This document shows positions 10,727 through 22,300 of a stretch of DNA of 64,000 bases, piece after piece. The DNA is from Rachycentron canadum. Taxonomy: Eukaryota; Chordata; Actinopteri; Carangiformes; Rachycentridae. The stretch is taken from NCBI GenBank assembly GCA_038496675.1, contig CM076671.1, positions 8,456,775 to 8,520,774 of the forward strand, read 5' to 3'. A program made the translations under genes and the position numbers. Below the pieces are notes generated by a model. It saw nothing but the letters and a program-made list of their open reading frames with translations, was not told where the DNA came from and did not search any database. Numbering within the stretch: position 1 is the stretch's first letter; each line of letters opens with the position of its first letter.

Positions 10727-13700
10727 CTAAATCATCCCAGAGAGCCACGGAGGGAGGAAGAGTCCAACTGTTCCCAGCAGACACACGATAATGAACATCC
10801 ACAGGAAGATTCGGTCCACAACCATGGCTACATACTTCCAGTCCTCCTGCACCTGTGGAGACAAGAAAAAGACAAGAAGAAGAAGAGACTCTTACTCTCC
10901 TGATATCTACAAAACAATCCAAACTTTATCCTTCTTATCAGTAACAGGGGCTACACTTGCCGAAAAGTCTGCATCCTCTGCCCTGAGATGCTCTGCGATG
11001 TAGGTGACCCCCTCCAGGGCCGAGACCACTGCAGGAGACACAGCTGAGGCCAGTGGGCTCTGGATCAAACCACGCTCCACAGCAGGGGTGTCCCAGTCCA
11101 GGCTGAGTGTGGAGTGTCTCTGTGGGAGGAGGGTGTACCCAAAAGATGGAAGGGAAGGAGGAGAGAGGGAAGAAATCCTCTGCACCCCAAACCTCGCCAT
11201 GTTCTCCATGTTTGGGTAACCTGGAAGATTGCAATGGTGAATTTCATCTCCGGTATCCAAGGAGTCCAGCTGCTGGCTGATGTAGCAACCGGTGTCACCC
11301 TGACTACCGTGGAGATCGATGTTCGATTCCTCTGTGATCCAGTTGGATGTGATGTGGGACGGGCCAGGAGTCCAGACAGGGAGGAGTTTATCAGTCAGGT
11401 GACTCCTCCTGAGAGCAAAGTGAGTTTGGCAAACAATAATAATAATATTTCAGGTCTGAAGTTGTATTTTTGCACTTTACACACAATAAACATGTTGATC
11501 TTCCTTCTTTTCCCACCTGACAGGCCTGAGACCATGATGTGGGCGCTTCATGCACAGCCAGCGAGGCACCGCAGAGAGGAAAAACCGTCGAACCCACCTT
11601 GGCATGGTGTGAGTCGCCGACGACCGGTGGTGCACGTTCAGCACGAACACGGTGATGACGATTGACAGTGTGACGAAAATCATGGTAAAAAGCAGGTACT
11701 CCCCGATCAGTGGTATGACTAGCGACGTGGACGGGATGATCTCTGTGATGAGCAGCAGGAAGACGGTGAGAGACAGCAGCACAGAGATGCACAGCGTGAT
11801 TTTCTCCCCGCAGTCCGACGGCAGGTAGAACACCAGGACGGTCAGGCAGGAGATGAGGAGGCAGGGGATGATAAGGTTGATGGTGTAGAATAAGGGAAGG
11901 CGGCGGATGACGAAATAGTAGGTGATGTCGGGGTAGATTTCGTGGCAGCAGTCGTATTTCTTGGTGTTGTAGGTGCCCACGGCGTTGACGATTGCCCACT
12001 CTCCGCTCTCCCAGTAATCCTAGAAATTAGATTTTTGTTTTTACCCATGCTCATGATTTGGCTCCCGTGAAGGCCGCGTTGCCCACTCCACCACTTTGGT
12101 CCAGATTAATTGGATTAATTGGATTGCCATGAAAATTTGTAGACATTCATGGTCCCCAGAGGATGAATCTGGCTGACTTTGATGATCCTCTGCCGATTCC
12201 TCGAGCGCTGCCAACAAGTTGACATTTTGGGCTCTAAGTGAAATGTCATGACAACTATTGGATGGACCGGTACGAGACTTTTCATGGTTCCAAAATGATG
12301 TGTTTAGTGAAATGTCCACACTACAGGGAAGCTCAGGGCATCAAGTCATTAGGCTTCAGCCCCAAGGAACCATGAACATCTGCACCAAATTTCAAGTCAA
12401 TCCATTCAGTTGGTGTCAAAGGATTTTGCTCAAGACCAAAGTTTGGACCAAGTGACTATCCATACAATATCGGCATCCCTACAGCCACAACACTTCAGCA
12501 GAAAGAAACCTTGAGCTTTTTAAACCTGAGAAATCTCTTTGGGTTTAGGCTTTTCCTCTCTTCTGCTGATCGTGAGAAACAAATCCGTCCATTTCTCTTT
12601 CCACAGAACTTAGTGCTGCAATGCAACAAGATGCTGAGAAATCTGCTGTTAATTAAAAAGTGAGCCGTCAGAGGATTTAGTCGGCATCCTGCTGCAGAAC
12701 AAAACGCTGAAATAGAGCATGTGTAAGCCATAGATAAGAGGAGGTAAAGAGGCAGAGCTGGTGTTATGGGGCAAATCAAAAGAGAACAGAGATGCCAATT
12801 TGGACAAAATGGCACAAACTCTAAATTAAAAGTGAAACAGAGACAGAAAGAGTCCAACCCCACATCCAGCAGGTCCCACCTTCAGGTCCACGGAGTTCTC
12901 ATAGGGCTCCAGGTCAATTTTGGCTCGGTCGTACGTCCAAGAGCCAAACTTCATCTTGCAGCTCTGCTGGACAAAGGGGAAGAAGGTGACGTCAATGGAG
13001 CAGGATGACTTGTAGATGGCCGGGGGCACCCAGCGGACACGACCGGTGTGAAACAGCTGGGCCTTGGTCATGTGGGTGACGGCGAACTCCCCGTCTGCAC
13101 TGGAGAAAGATGAAAATGGGAGGTGGAGAAAAGGCAATTAGGAATAAGTTGGATAAGAGGCGTGAAAGTTGACAGTAAAGAACGAGAAGATGCACTGGCA
13201 TATTAGTGGAAGAAAAAGGAAGGATTTTTGGTCAAATGATTTTTTTTTCATCAATCTAGGCCCATGTTTCCATCTCATTAAGTTTCAAACACAAAAGGTG
13301 AATCAATAAACCCAAAGCAGTCTTAAATAATTGATCACTAAATGTTGACACTGCATTCATGATGCAAGCTCATTTAAACAAACGCTGAAAGAGGGAAAGT
13401 TTCATCTCCTTCCAGACAAAATTGCAGAATTACTGCTTCCTCGAGCCCAGAAGGGAAGAAACTAGACTTTGAGACGAAACTCTAACTGAATGATGCAAGA
13501 TCGCTGTGCAGCCGCAATAGAATCAGGGTCATTTATTCAACAGGATAATTTGCATGTATCACCAATTGCTATGCAGGAATATGCAGAAATGTGCTGGTAT
13601 TATCAAACTGTATGGCTCCACAGAAGTGACCTTCCCTGCTCACACACTCTTCAGCCGATGAGGGGGCTGTTATGGATCAAGCAGGTAATTGATCACTACA

Positions 13701-16700
13701 GATAATATCCAGCTCCACCCACAGACATTCAAAATCGTATCTGTTTAGGTACAGAGAGGTTGTGTTTGCATGTTCCTTGAAAAGCATGCACACAAAAAAA
13801 AATGACATTTCGTCTGGTTCAAATGTGTTTTTGCTGAACTTGTTGTACAGCACGATGTCAGGGACCCAGATGAGCTCAGAGGGGACTCTGATGGACGTCA
13901 CATTGTCAAAGTCGGTGGGATTCCACTGCAGCTTATAGTCTGTCCATTCCTGTCAAAACACACAATTTAGGACACAATTCTGGTTTAAAACCACTTTTAA
14001 TTTTGGATTCTTTTTCAGCCAAGAAAGTCCTAATTGCTGGCACTTGTATTTGTCCTTTTCTGAACTGACTGAGCTTCCACAGAGGCAGAGAAACACAGTG
14101 AAACTAACAAACCTCATGCAGTTACAGGTCAGCCTCTTTCCTACCTGTTTCAACCACACGTTGGTCGTCATCATCTGATTTTTCTCATCCTAAGAACCAG
14201 GAATTCACAAAAACAGTCGATGAGTGGTGTGTGACACCTGGTGTTAAATCTAAAAGTGTTTCTTTATCTGTGTGTTTACGGGGGCAAAAAAGAGAAGGTG
14301 GATGTGTCTGCATGTGTGAGTGTGTGTCTTCCCACCACATCTATCAGCTGTGCGATAGAGAGGCCAAACTTGACGATGACCACGTCCGAGATGTTTCGTG
14401 CCGGACGTGTCCACTTGCTGTAGCCTCCAAACAAGCTCCTGAAGAGCTCGTCCTCTGTGTGACCATGAGTCCACTCTGCAGCCAGCACTAAACAAGAGAT
14501 ACAGGACCAGAAGGAGGAGGAGGAGGAGGTCAGAGCAGGAGATGAACAACATTTCAGTGTTATTTATTATTTAATCATTTAAATATGAATGTCTGCTTTT
14601 TTGCCAAGAGGAAGATCCTGCAGCAGGTTAGCTTAGCTTAACATAAAGACTGGAAACAGGTGGAAACAGTTAGCACAGAGGAAACAGCCTCTTTAAACTC
14701 ACTAATTAACACATTAGTGAGTCGTCTGTTTTTGGATATTTGTTTCCTCTCAAAATGTCTTTAGTTGCAACTTCATAAGAAAATTATTTCTCTTCCATAA
14801 GTTTTTATTATTGTTTTCAATAACTTGGGAAACTTCATTTGCAGCTTTACTTTGTTTTTATTTACTTCACTTTTTTATTTTCATGTGTTGATGGACAAAA
14901 TCTTTTTCATTTCTTTCTCTCTCGAGATCTCTTCTCTCTTTTCTCTTCTCCTGCATTTATTAGTTTTCACCCTCACCATCCTCTTTTCCCACTGCTATTC
15001 TCCACCTTTCTCTTCCTTTTCTGCTCCAGCCAAAGTCATTACAATGGAGTGAGATCCATTCTCTTTGCACATGGTGGATGTGAGCTACTGCACGTTGATT
15101 TACTTCAATGTTACACAGTTAGAGATAATTGAACTTCGGATAATAATCAACATGAGGCAGCAGTCATCTCTCCAGAGAGACATCATTTCATGCTTGGTAT
15201 AAACCTCTGCTGCTTGACCTTTAGTGTTGGATGTGATTTAATCGTGTGCAGGTTGAATGAACACTGTCCACGGTAAAATATCCTCTTCTTTTATTCTTCA
15301 CTATTAGACCAGCAGCCACTCCCCCTCTCTCTCTGTCTCTGTCTCTCAGCTCACAGCTTTGAACTCTGGCGAACAACCTGGCATCACCAGCGAGCAATTT
15401 AGGATTAGCCAGTGCAAGAAACGGTGAGCCAGCTGCACAAACTGTGCAAATGTATGTGTAGTGCCAATTTTTGTGATTATATTGTCTATTTATAAACAAC
15501 AAAATGATGTTTCAGGTAAAGCTCTGCCAGTGAAGGAGAAACAGATAACATGTTGTAGGATGACAGGATTCAGGTTTTATTATATCTGCTTTTGTTTTTT
15601 GCTTGAACCCAGATAAGATGATGGGTAAGTAGCATTGTATTTTAATTCATACTCTTATTTAATTAACTGCTCTTTATTTAAATCCACATGTGGCATTTTA
15701 ATCACTGATGTGATTTAATTTATTATTTATCCAAAATTATCCCAAATACACATATTTCCCCAACAGCGTGCTCACTATTCAAGATGCTGCAAAGTCATTC
15801 ATCCTTATTATGGACTTTATTTCAATGAATTCATCAGTGCAGGTTCAAGATGTCTTTACACTCCCAGGGAAAGACAAAGTACAAGATTCATTCAAGTACA
15901 TCGTTGTAGTTGAGTATTTTAAAGTCACTCTTTTCCTCACTCTATGTGACATATCAACATGACATCATGACTAAAATAAAATCTTTAAATACAAATGATT
16001 AGTATTGCAGACACTTTAATGCACTGTGCATGTTTCATCATTGAGATTTCGTGGCATTGTGGATATCTGTATCTTTTGTGTGTGTGTGTTAAAAATAATA
16101 CAGAATTACATTTAAAGCTTTGGAATAGAGTTGAATTAGTTCATCCTGGTAGTTATGGAAAGTGAATATAAGCATTTCCAGAAACATCATAGTCATATTC
16201 AAAGGCAAATACATTTCTCTTAATGACCTTAAACATTTCTCTTCAATGACTTAATTCACACAGAGAAAATATTATGGACATTACAAGAATATGATTCTTA
16301 TAGGAGACCAGCTCCAATAAAATAATGACTGAGTCACTATATGAGACCACAGCAGGTGTAAAGCAACAACATCACTATCAAGTGGCATGAAAAGAAAAAC
16401 ACCATAAGCACCATTTTATACCTTCAGTAGAGAAAAGATAGTAGTTCACAGTTAAATATTGTTAGAAACTGTAGTGAAATTATTACAGGCATTACAGCAG
16501 ATAAGTCTCATTAAATTAAATTAAATTTAACACATAAAATAAATCAGGGATTAAAAGTAACATAAATAATCACTATTAGATGTCAGGACGCCTGTGTGAA
16601 GTTCTCTATGAATAGACCAGGGTTTTCACCACCTCACTCACCGGAGCTGACGAGGATCCAGCAGTAGCAGCAGATCAGCGGCGTTAAATCCCTCCTCTGC

Positions 16701-16705
16701 TCCAT
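10727..16705 (-). CDS. chrna2: Neuronal nicotinic acetylcholine receptor alpha subunit (chrna2)
   Basis: Coding exons in transcript order are 16705-16642, 14487-14336, 14189-14145, 13949-13840, 13099-12880, 12019-11517, 11408-10961 and 10852-10727: 556 codons with stop. A signal peptide is followed by the extracellular domain with DEKNQMMTTNVWLKQ (its own 45-nt exon), loop A WVPDIVLYNN and Cys-loop C-x13-C. The vicinal cysteines Cys221-Cys222 (YDCCHE) define an alpha subunit. Then come M1-M3 with the M2 pore EKITLCISVLL, a variable cytoplasmic loop and M4. KMKFGSW, WLKQ, WNPTDF and VDLKDYWESGEW favour alpha2 over alpha4; the M4 end looks alpha4-like, so alpha4 remains possible. Oddities: Val167 in place of the near-invariant Asp of FPFD, a GC donor before the last exon, and extra introns inside the usually single large exon. 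Confidence 0.85.
12075..12490. repeat. Foldback-like interspersed repeat in a chrna2 intron
   Basis: The left end ('ccaccactttggtccag...gattgccatgaaaatttg...acattcatggt') is an imperfect inverted copy of the right end ('accatgaacatctgcaccaaa...caatcc...ggaccaag'), about 100 bases each. They enclose about 200 bases. A related unit lies at 40299-40500, sharing 'ctattggatgga' and 'ccagaggat(g/a)aatc'. Known percomorph repeats carry the same 'atggcaatcc...gaccaaagtgg' blocks. Confidence 0.65.
14620..14720 (+). repeat. Family A repeat fragment in a chrna2 intron
   Basis: 'caggttagcttagctta', 'ataaagactggaaacaggtg', 'aaacagttagc' and 'ctaattaacaca' match the central part of the family represented at 1031-1445. 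Confidence 0.65.
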
Positions 16706-18540
16706 TTGAGACGACACGAACAAGAGTCTTCAGCTCAGGCTGTGTGACAAGTTTTCAGCCTTTGTTCCCCCGCTGATCATCTCCACAGTCTGTCTGCCCA
16801 CCCCCACCCCTCCCCCCTTCAGACAATCGCAACTCCCGACTACACCACCTCCTGTCATTAGTGTCACATCTTATGCTGGTGCTTTAATAATAACAATAAT
16901 AATAATAATAATAAGAAGAAGAGCCCTTCGTGCCTCAGTGGCTCTGACTGACAATCACCTTAAACTCTTCTCTTAATTACAGACTTTGTTTTTTTTCTTT
17001 TTTTTTTTATATCCATGTCTTATTTTATCCCAATGACCTGGTTGCAACTGTCCATGGTGCTGAATTTTGGCTCTGAATATCTACTTTTACTTTCCATTAA
17101 GTGTCTTAAATGTTCTTTTAGGCCAGAGGCTACTGTATCAGCTTCATCCACTTCTTGTATTGATGCTATATTGTTTTTTCACTCAAGACTTTGTGTCTTT
17201 TTTATGGCTGCACCATTCCATATCATGGAAAAATTCAAATTGGATTCTGCATCATTTTATACGCAATCCCCAAAATTCAGCCTTGCATTGATTTGTAATG
17301 TGTTATCCACCAGTACTTCAATCAGGGGAATCTGTTTCTGTGTCTTAATTGAGAGAGATCTCATAATGATGAAATCCTCATCTTGTAAGTATGAGATAAT
17401 GCAAACTAATGGGACAGGAGTCAGAACTTGCCTAAGAATTATAAGGTTTTAAAGTTTTCTTCTGTATTAAAACTATATAGTACAAGTTATCAGTTCATGC
17501 AAATGGACATAGCAAAAAGGAACTGTTTGTTGTGATTCGGTGTCCTTATATTTCTGAAATGTTAAAAAAGTGAACTCTTTTTAGAAGTGAAACTGAGTGA
17601 ATACAGGAACACATTACTGCATACTTGCTTAAATTTTGGAAAATTAATTATGCCAAATAAGTTATTCACAGTTTCTTTTTGCACATACTGACATATCACT
17701 GAGTTGATCTTTTTCTGAAGTGGATGTATGAGTGTTTATTTGTGATGGGCATGAGAGATAATAATACTCCAGAACTTGTGAATTACACTGAATCTAAAAA
17801 TATGTGTAGTCCTGAATACACAACAACTCTGCCCTGTGCCAGTAGCTTATTGTATGTTGTCTTGCAATAATGAGATAGTGATCCCCAGCATTTCTTTTGT
17901 GGATTCAATGTGTGTATAAGACCTTCACTGAGACCAGAATCAGACTCTAAATGACTGCAGAGCAGAGACCAAATACACACACACACTTCACCAAGGTCAA
18001 TCGTCTCTTAGCTTCACTCAGGCGTTGTGCCATATAGGCCTACACTGCTCTGACCACAACTCACTTTCTAGTAGTGTTTGCAGCGTGAATATATCATTGA
18101 AGTCAGAGTCAAACTGCTTGAATCAGCAGAGTAAAGTGCTCACTGAGTGGAAATGACACCAGTCAAGGAGAAAAGTGAACTGGATAAGCTGGAGGAAGTT
18201 GAAGATAAAGTTTGATATGACCGAATATCATCCTTTTCAAGGCCTTGGTCAGAATCTGGAATGTGTTTGTTTTTCATGTGGCCCTGGACTGGACGGCCTT
18301 GTGTGATATTGGCTTCACAGTGTAATCTCTATCAGTGTTGGATGATGCTGAGCAGAAGACACATTACTAATGTCAAAACAGAGTTTTGAATACACACTGT
18401 AGGTCTGTGTAGTTGTTGCTGTCATTAATTAATGACTAAAAATGCTCATCAGATGTATTTTATGTCCTGAATTTAAAGTTTTACTTCTTTCAAGGACTAA
18501 TAAAAACAAATATGTGCCATTATAGTTTCCTATATTCCTA
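16706..18540. other. Intergenic region between head-to-head chrna2 and als2
   Basis: About 1.9 kb separate the chrna2 ATG (minus) from the als2 CpG-rich start (plus). It holds the G-rich motif, an AAT-type microsatellite at 16888-16914, a T-run at 16987-17010, and a 145-codon reading frame (17015-17452) with no protein-like features. No other gene seen. Confidence 0.6.
16797..16817 (-). promoter_or_regulatory. G-quadruplex motif upstream of the chrna2 start
   Basis: On the coding (minus) strand four runs of 6, 4, 5 and 3 guanines are separated by single bases (A, T, T). The block ends 92 bases before the ATG at 16705. It lies in the probable promoter or 5' UTR. Confidence 0.6.
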
Positions 18541-18589
18541 CAGGCGTGACATGTAAAGCAATAGTTCGCGTGATTCTCTCGGATTTATT

Positions 18590-18864
18590 AAAAATTGCGT
18601 AAAATATTTATTACTTCGCTCTCTGTCTATTCTGAGTCTTCTCGGACCCCGTCCTTTCTGTCACAACACTGTCGCCGCGGAGTCAGGCCTCCTGTCCCGG
18701 AGACGATCTTCGTCGTATGCGGCGCCTCTCCGTGTAAACATCAGGAGATGAGCGACAACAACCAGCGGCGTTTAGCTGCCAAACAAGTCGGCGGACGGGC
18801 TGCGTGTCGCTGGCCTGTGTGAGTGAGCACCTCGGGCGGCGGCGGCGACGACAAGAGCCGGCTG
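18590..18864 (+). promoter_or_regulatory. CpG-rich als2 promoter and first noncoding exon
   Basis: CpG density rises sharply compared with the flanks ('gccgcggag', 'ggcggcggcggcgacgacaag'). A donor (ctg|gtaaga) at 18864/18865 ends a likely 5' UTR exon, which would join an exon beginning near 19275 after 'gaatgtag'. An upstream ATG reading frame of 24 codons (18748-18822) lies in this exon, and its TGA precedes the donor. The noncoding first exon agrees with mammalian ALS2. Confidence 0.6.
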
Positions 18865-19347
18865 GTAAGAAAGAAGAGGTTTTTATTTCCAGGAAAAACA
18901 GAGAAGTGACACCTGTGGTTTGAGCTAGCTTCGTTAGCTGATTAGCTGATGTTAGCTAGCAGGATTAACGGTAATATCTGCCACCTGACAGCGGTTACAT
19001 GGAATAAAAGATGGGTTTTTTTTCTTTTTAGGGTGTATTTTGGTGGTTAACCGAGGAGTAAAAGGCTTAAACTAATGGAGATGAAATCGTGATTGTTTTC
19101 TTTTGGTTTCATTTTCTGTGCAGTTGCTGCAGAGGTCGGTCCTCTCGGATTTTCCCCTAAAACTCAGGCAAACATGACTTATTTGCTCAGATGAGATCAG
19201 ATCGTATGAGGCAGCTGCACTGTTTGCCAGCTCTCAGCCCAACGAGGTGTGTTTTGTTTGTGTTGTGAATGTAGGTCTGCATTCAGGAGTGACAACAGCA
19301 CCATCAGCCCGGAGTCTGACATGCAGATGGAGTGATACACCCCACTC

Positions 19348-22300
19348 ATGGAAACCCAGAGGAAGAGGTAGGTCTGTCCAGACCCATGCTCAAGAGGATT
19401 GATCTATTCTGCTCAACTGCTGCTTCCACCCCTGTTAGCTGCCTGGTTGTGATCCCCATGTGACATCGCCTACAGATGGACTTGTGCTCACTTCTGCTTT
19501 CCTGCACAAAACATCTGTTGTTCAGAGGAAAAGCTGCTTCACACTGAGAGGATTTGAGAGTCTGCAGGCAGTTTGACAGCCTCTTTGTCTCTAATCTCTC
19601 TCCCTCAGATCTGGTCCTCGTGTAATTGTGTGTTTTTCTCAACTTTAACTTCTGCCCTGACCAGTTTTCAGGCAGTTTATGGGCAATTAATTCATTACGT
19701 CCTCAAGTGAAAATGGAGCGCAGCAGCTATTTTAGCAATTAGTTAATTGTTTTAGTCATTTTTAAGGATGTGGCAAAAATGGATGCGTTTCAGTTTCTCA
19801 AATGTGAATATTTTCTGTTTGTCTCTGTCTCATCTGATGGTAAATTGAATCTATTCAGGATTTGGACTGCTGGGTTTTTAAAATGTATCGTCTGAAGATG
19901 CTGCAATTTTCCTTTTTCATCTGTCATATGGCATCTTGATATTTGCAATATCTCCTGTAATGTGTGTTCATGTGCATCAGTTTACATAAGATAATATTGA
20001 GCAAATAGTTTGGGTGGATCTTCAATTATTTTGTGTTTCATCAAAGGAAAAGTGTTGCACTGTTCTACTTTTCTCATCATGACAACAAAACCCGAATTGA
20101 TCTCACTGACAATTATTGTTCGCCCTGCACATTCAAATCCTGATATTTTTTTATTCCTCTGTGCCATAGAGCTCTACTGTTGTCTGTTGTCTCACTCTGG
20201 CACTACTGCACTCATTTTATTTCTGAATGGTTCATCTCCCAGCTCTGGGGATGATGACAGTGGGGAGCGAGGCTTGCTCCACAGCTGGAGGGGCTATTCC
20301 TGCAGCATCACCCCAGAGAGGCTGCTCCTACCCCGGCCGGTCCTTCAGGTCGCCCTGGGCTCACGACATGGAGTTCTGCTGGTGGAAGGTAACGGTTTTA
20401 TCTGTTTATTCCAAACAGACATCAGAGAGATGACAAGAAGATCAGCCTGAATTAATGATTGATGAAGCAAAGGAAGCTTGCGTTGATGTGGTGAAAAGTT
20501 GATGCCGTTGTGTGGCAAAAAAATGGCTCTTTTCCAGAATGGAAAGCACTAAGTTTGAGATAAGAAAACTATTATGTCCCTGTTTGATTTTTCTTCTCTT
20601 GTTACCACGAATTCAGGAGGGCAGGTGTACAGTTTTGGGGAACTGCCATGGAAGCAGAGTCAAGTCCCTGAGCCTGCAAAACCCACCCTGGAGAATGCTC
20701 TCGGTGGGCAGCGTGTGGTCGCAGTTGCGGCTGGAAGTTTCCACAGCGGGGCAGTGACAGAGGATGGTGGCATCCACATGTGGGGGGACAATGGTGCGGG
20801 ACAGTGTGGCCTGTCGGGTCTCAGCAGTGTCCCCAACCCGACTCCGGTGGCTGTGGTGGACACTGACACCACTGCCCCACAGACAGTGCCAGTGCTGGAG
20901 CTGGCCTGCGGGGAGCAGCACAGCCTGGCGTTGTCCGTACAGCGGGAGGTGTGGGCGTGGGGCAGCGGTTGCCAACTGGGCCTCAACGGCACAGTTTTTC
21001 CTGTTTGGAAACCACAAAAGGTTGAACACTTGGCAGGAAGGTATGTACTTCAGGTGGCCTGCGGGGCATCACACAGCCTGGCTCTGGTTCGCTGCCTGGG
21101 CCCCCAGGACATCCACCGGCCCCCTGTGGACAAATGCAGACAATGTAACCAGCTGCTGTACACAATGACAGACAAAGAGGACCACGTCATCATCTCTGAC
21201 AGTCACTACTGCCCCCTTGGTGTAGAGCTGACTGAGGATGAGGGATTGCTCAAGGCAGACACCCCCGCCCAAGGACTCAAAACATCCCCATCTGAGCCAG
21301 TCCTCCCCTCACATACTTCCACCTCAAACTCTGATTCCCCAGCACTTCCTAAAAGTGCTGACCCCACCCTCACCCAAGACTTGGAGAAAGGTGAGCCAGC
21401 CTTGGCTAACGGAGTGCTGCCGTCCTCAGACTCTGACCCCGCGGCTCAGTCCAACGGCAGCAGTGGTGCAGTGTCGGTGGTCAAGAGCTCACTCTATCCA
21501 GACGAGCAGGCGGTCAAAGACTATCTGAAAAAACTGTCTGACAACACACAGACAGAGACAAAGACGGCTGGAGGACTGCACGCTCTGCTGGTGAGTTTCC
21601 CACTTTTACTGCAAAATGGGAGGAATAGCAGCGTCTGTCACATCAACTCCAGTCATGAATATTTCGATTTCTAGTTACTTGTTCTCCCTGATTTAAGCTT
21701 TAAAAAAACAGGGTCAAAGAAAAATCAAATAATTCATTTGTAGTGCAACTGGAAATATTTGGTTCTTTCTATTTTTAGTCGACTCTGCTCACAGACACTT
21801 TGTCCCTCTAAATTTAGCAACATAACTACCAGTAATTTATTAATTTTCTCCATTTCTGTGCTCCAGGTTCTTGGAAGAAGTATTTTCACACTGTTTATTA
21901 CATTTGTTTTTTCCGAAACATTTATTAAATGAGCTCAGAATTTTATGATTTTTAAGCCAAATATCAGCTGTTGGGCTTTTAAAAATTATGATGAGCATCC
22001 TTTTTTTCCAATTGATTAATGGATTGATTGAGAGCATAATGAACTGATAAATCAATGATATTAACTGTGAGCTGCATCCATGAATAGAAGCCTAACACGC
22101 TGAAGGTATTATCAAATACTTCAATCACTATGACCTTGACATTTTACCTGACTCCTCTGTTCCCTCTCCAGCCTTCAGCCGGGGGGCTCGCCTCCACCTC
22201 CAGCTCCACGCTCAACAACCTGGTGGCCTCCTGTGCTTCTGCAGTTGGCGAGCGGGTCGCCTCCACCTACGAGGCCCTGTCCCTCAAAAAGATGATGAAC

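Noticed and set aside
11391..11999. 202-codon minus-strand frame over chrna2
   Set aside because: It overlaps the true M1-M3 exon in another frame and gives His/Pro-rich nonsense; the receptor frame is 12019-11517.
17015..17452. 145-codon plus-strand open frame between chrna2 and als2
   Set aside because: AT-rich composition, no domain features, no Kozak-like context. It follows a T homopolymer, so it is most likely chance.
20613..21029. 138-codon antisense frame over an als2 exon
   Set aside because: It mirrors the GC-rich coding exon 20617-21590 on the opposite strand.
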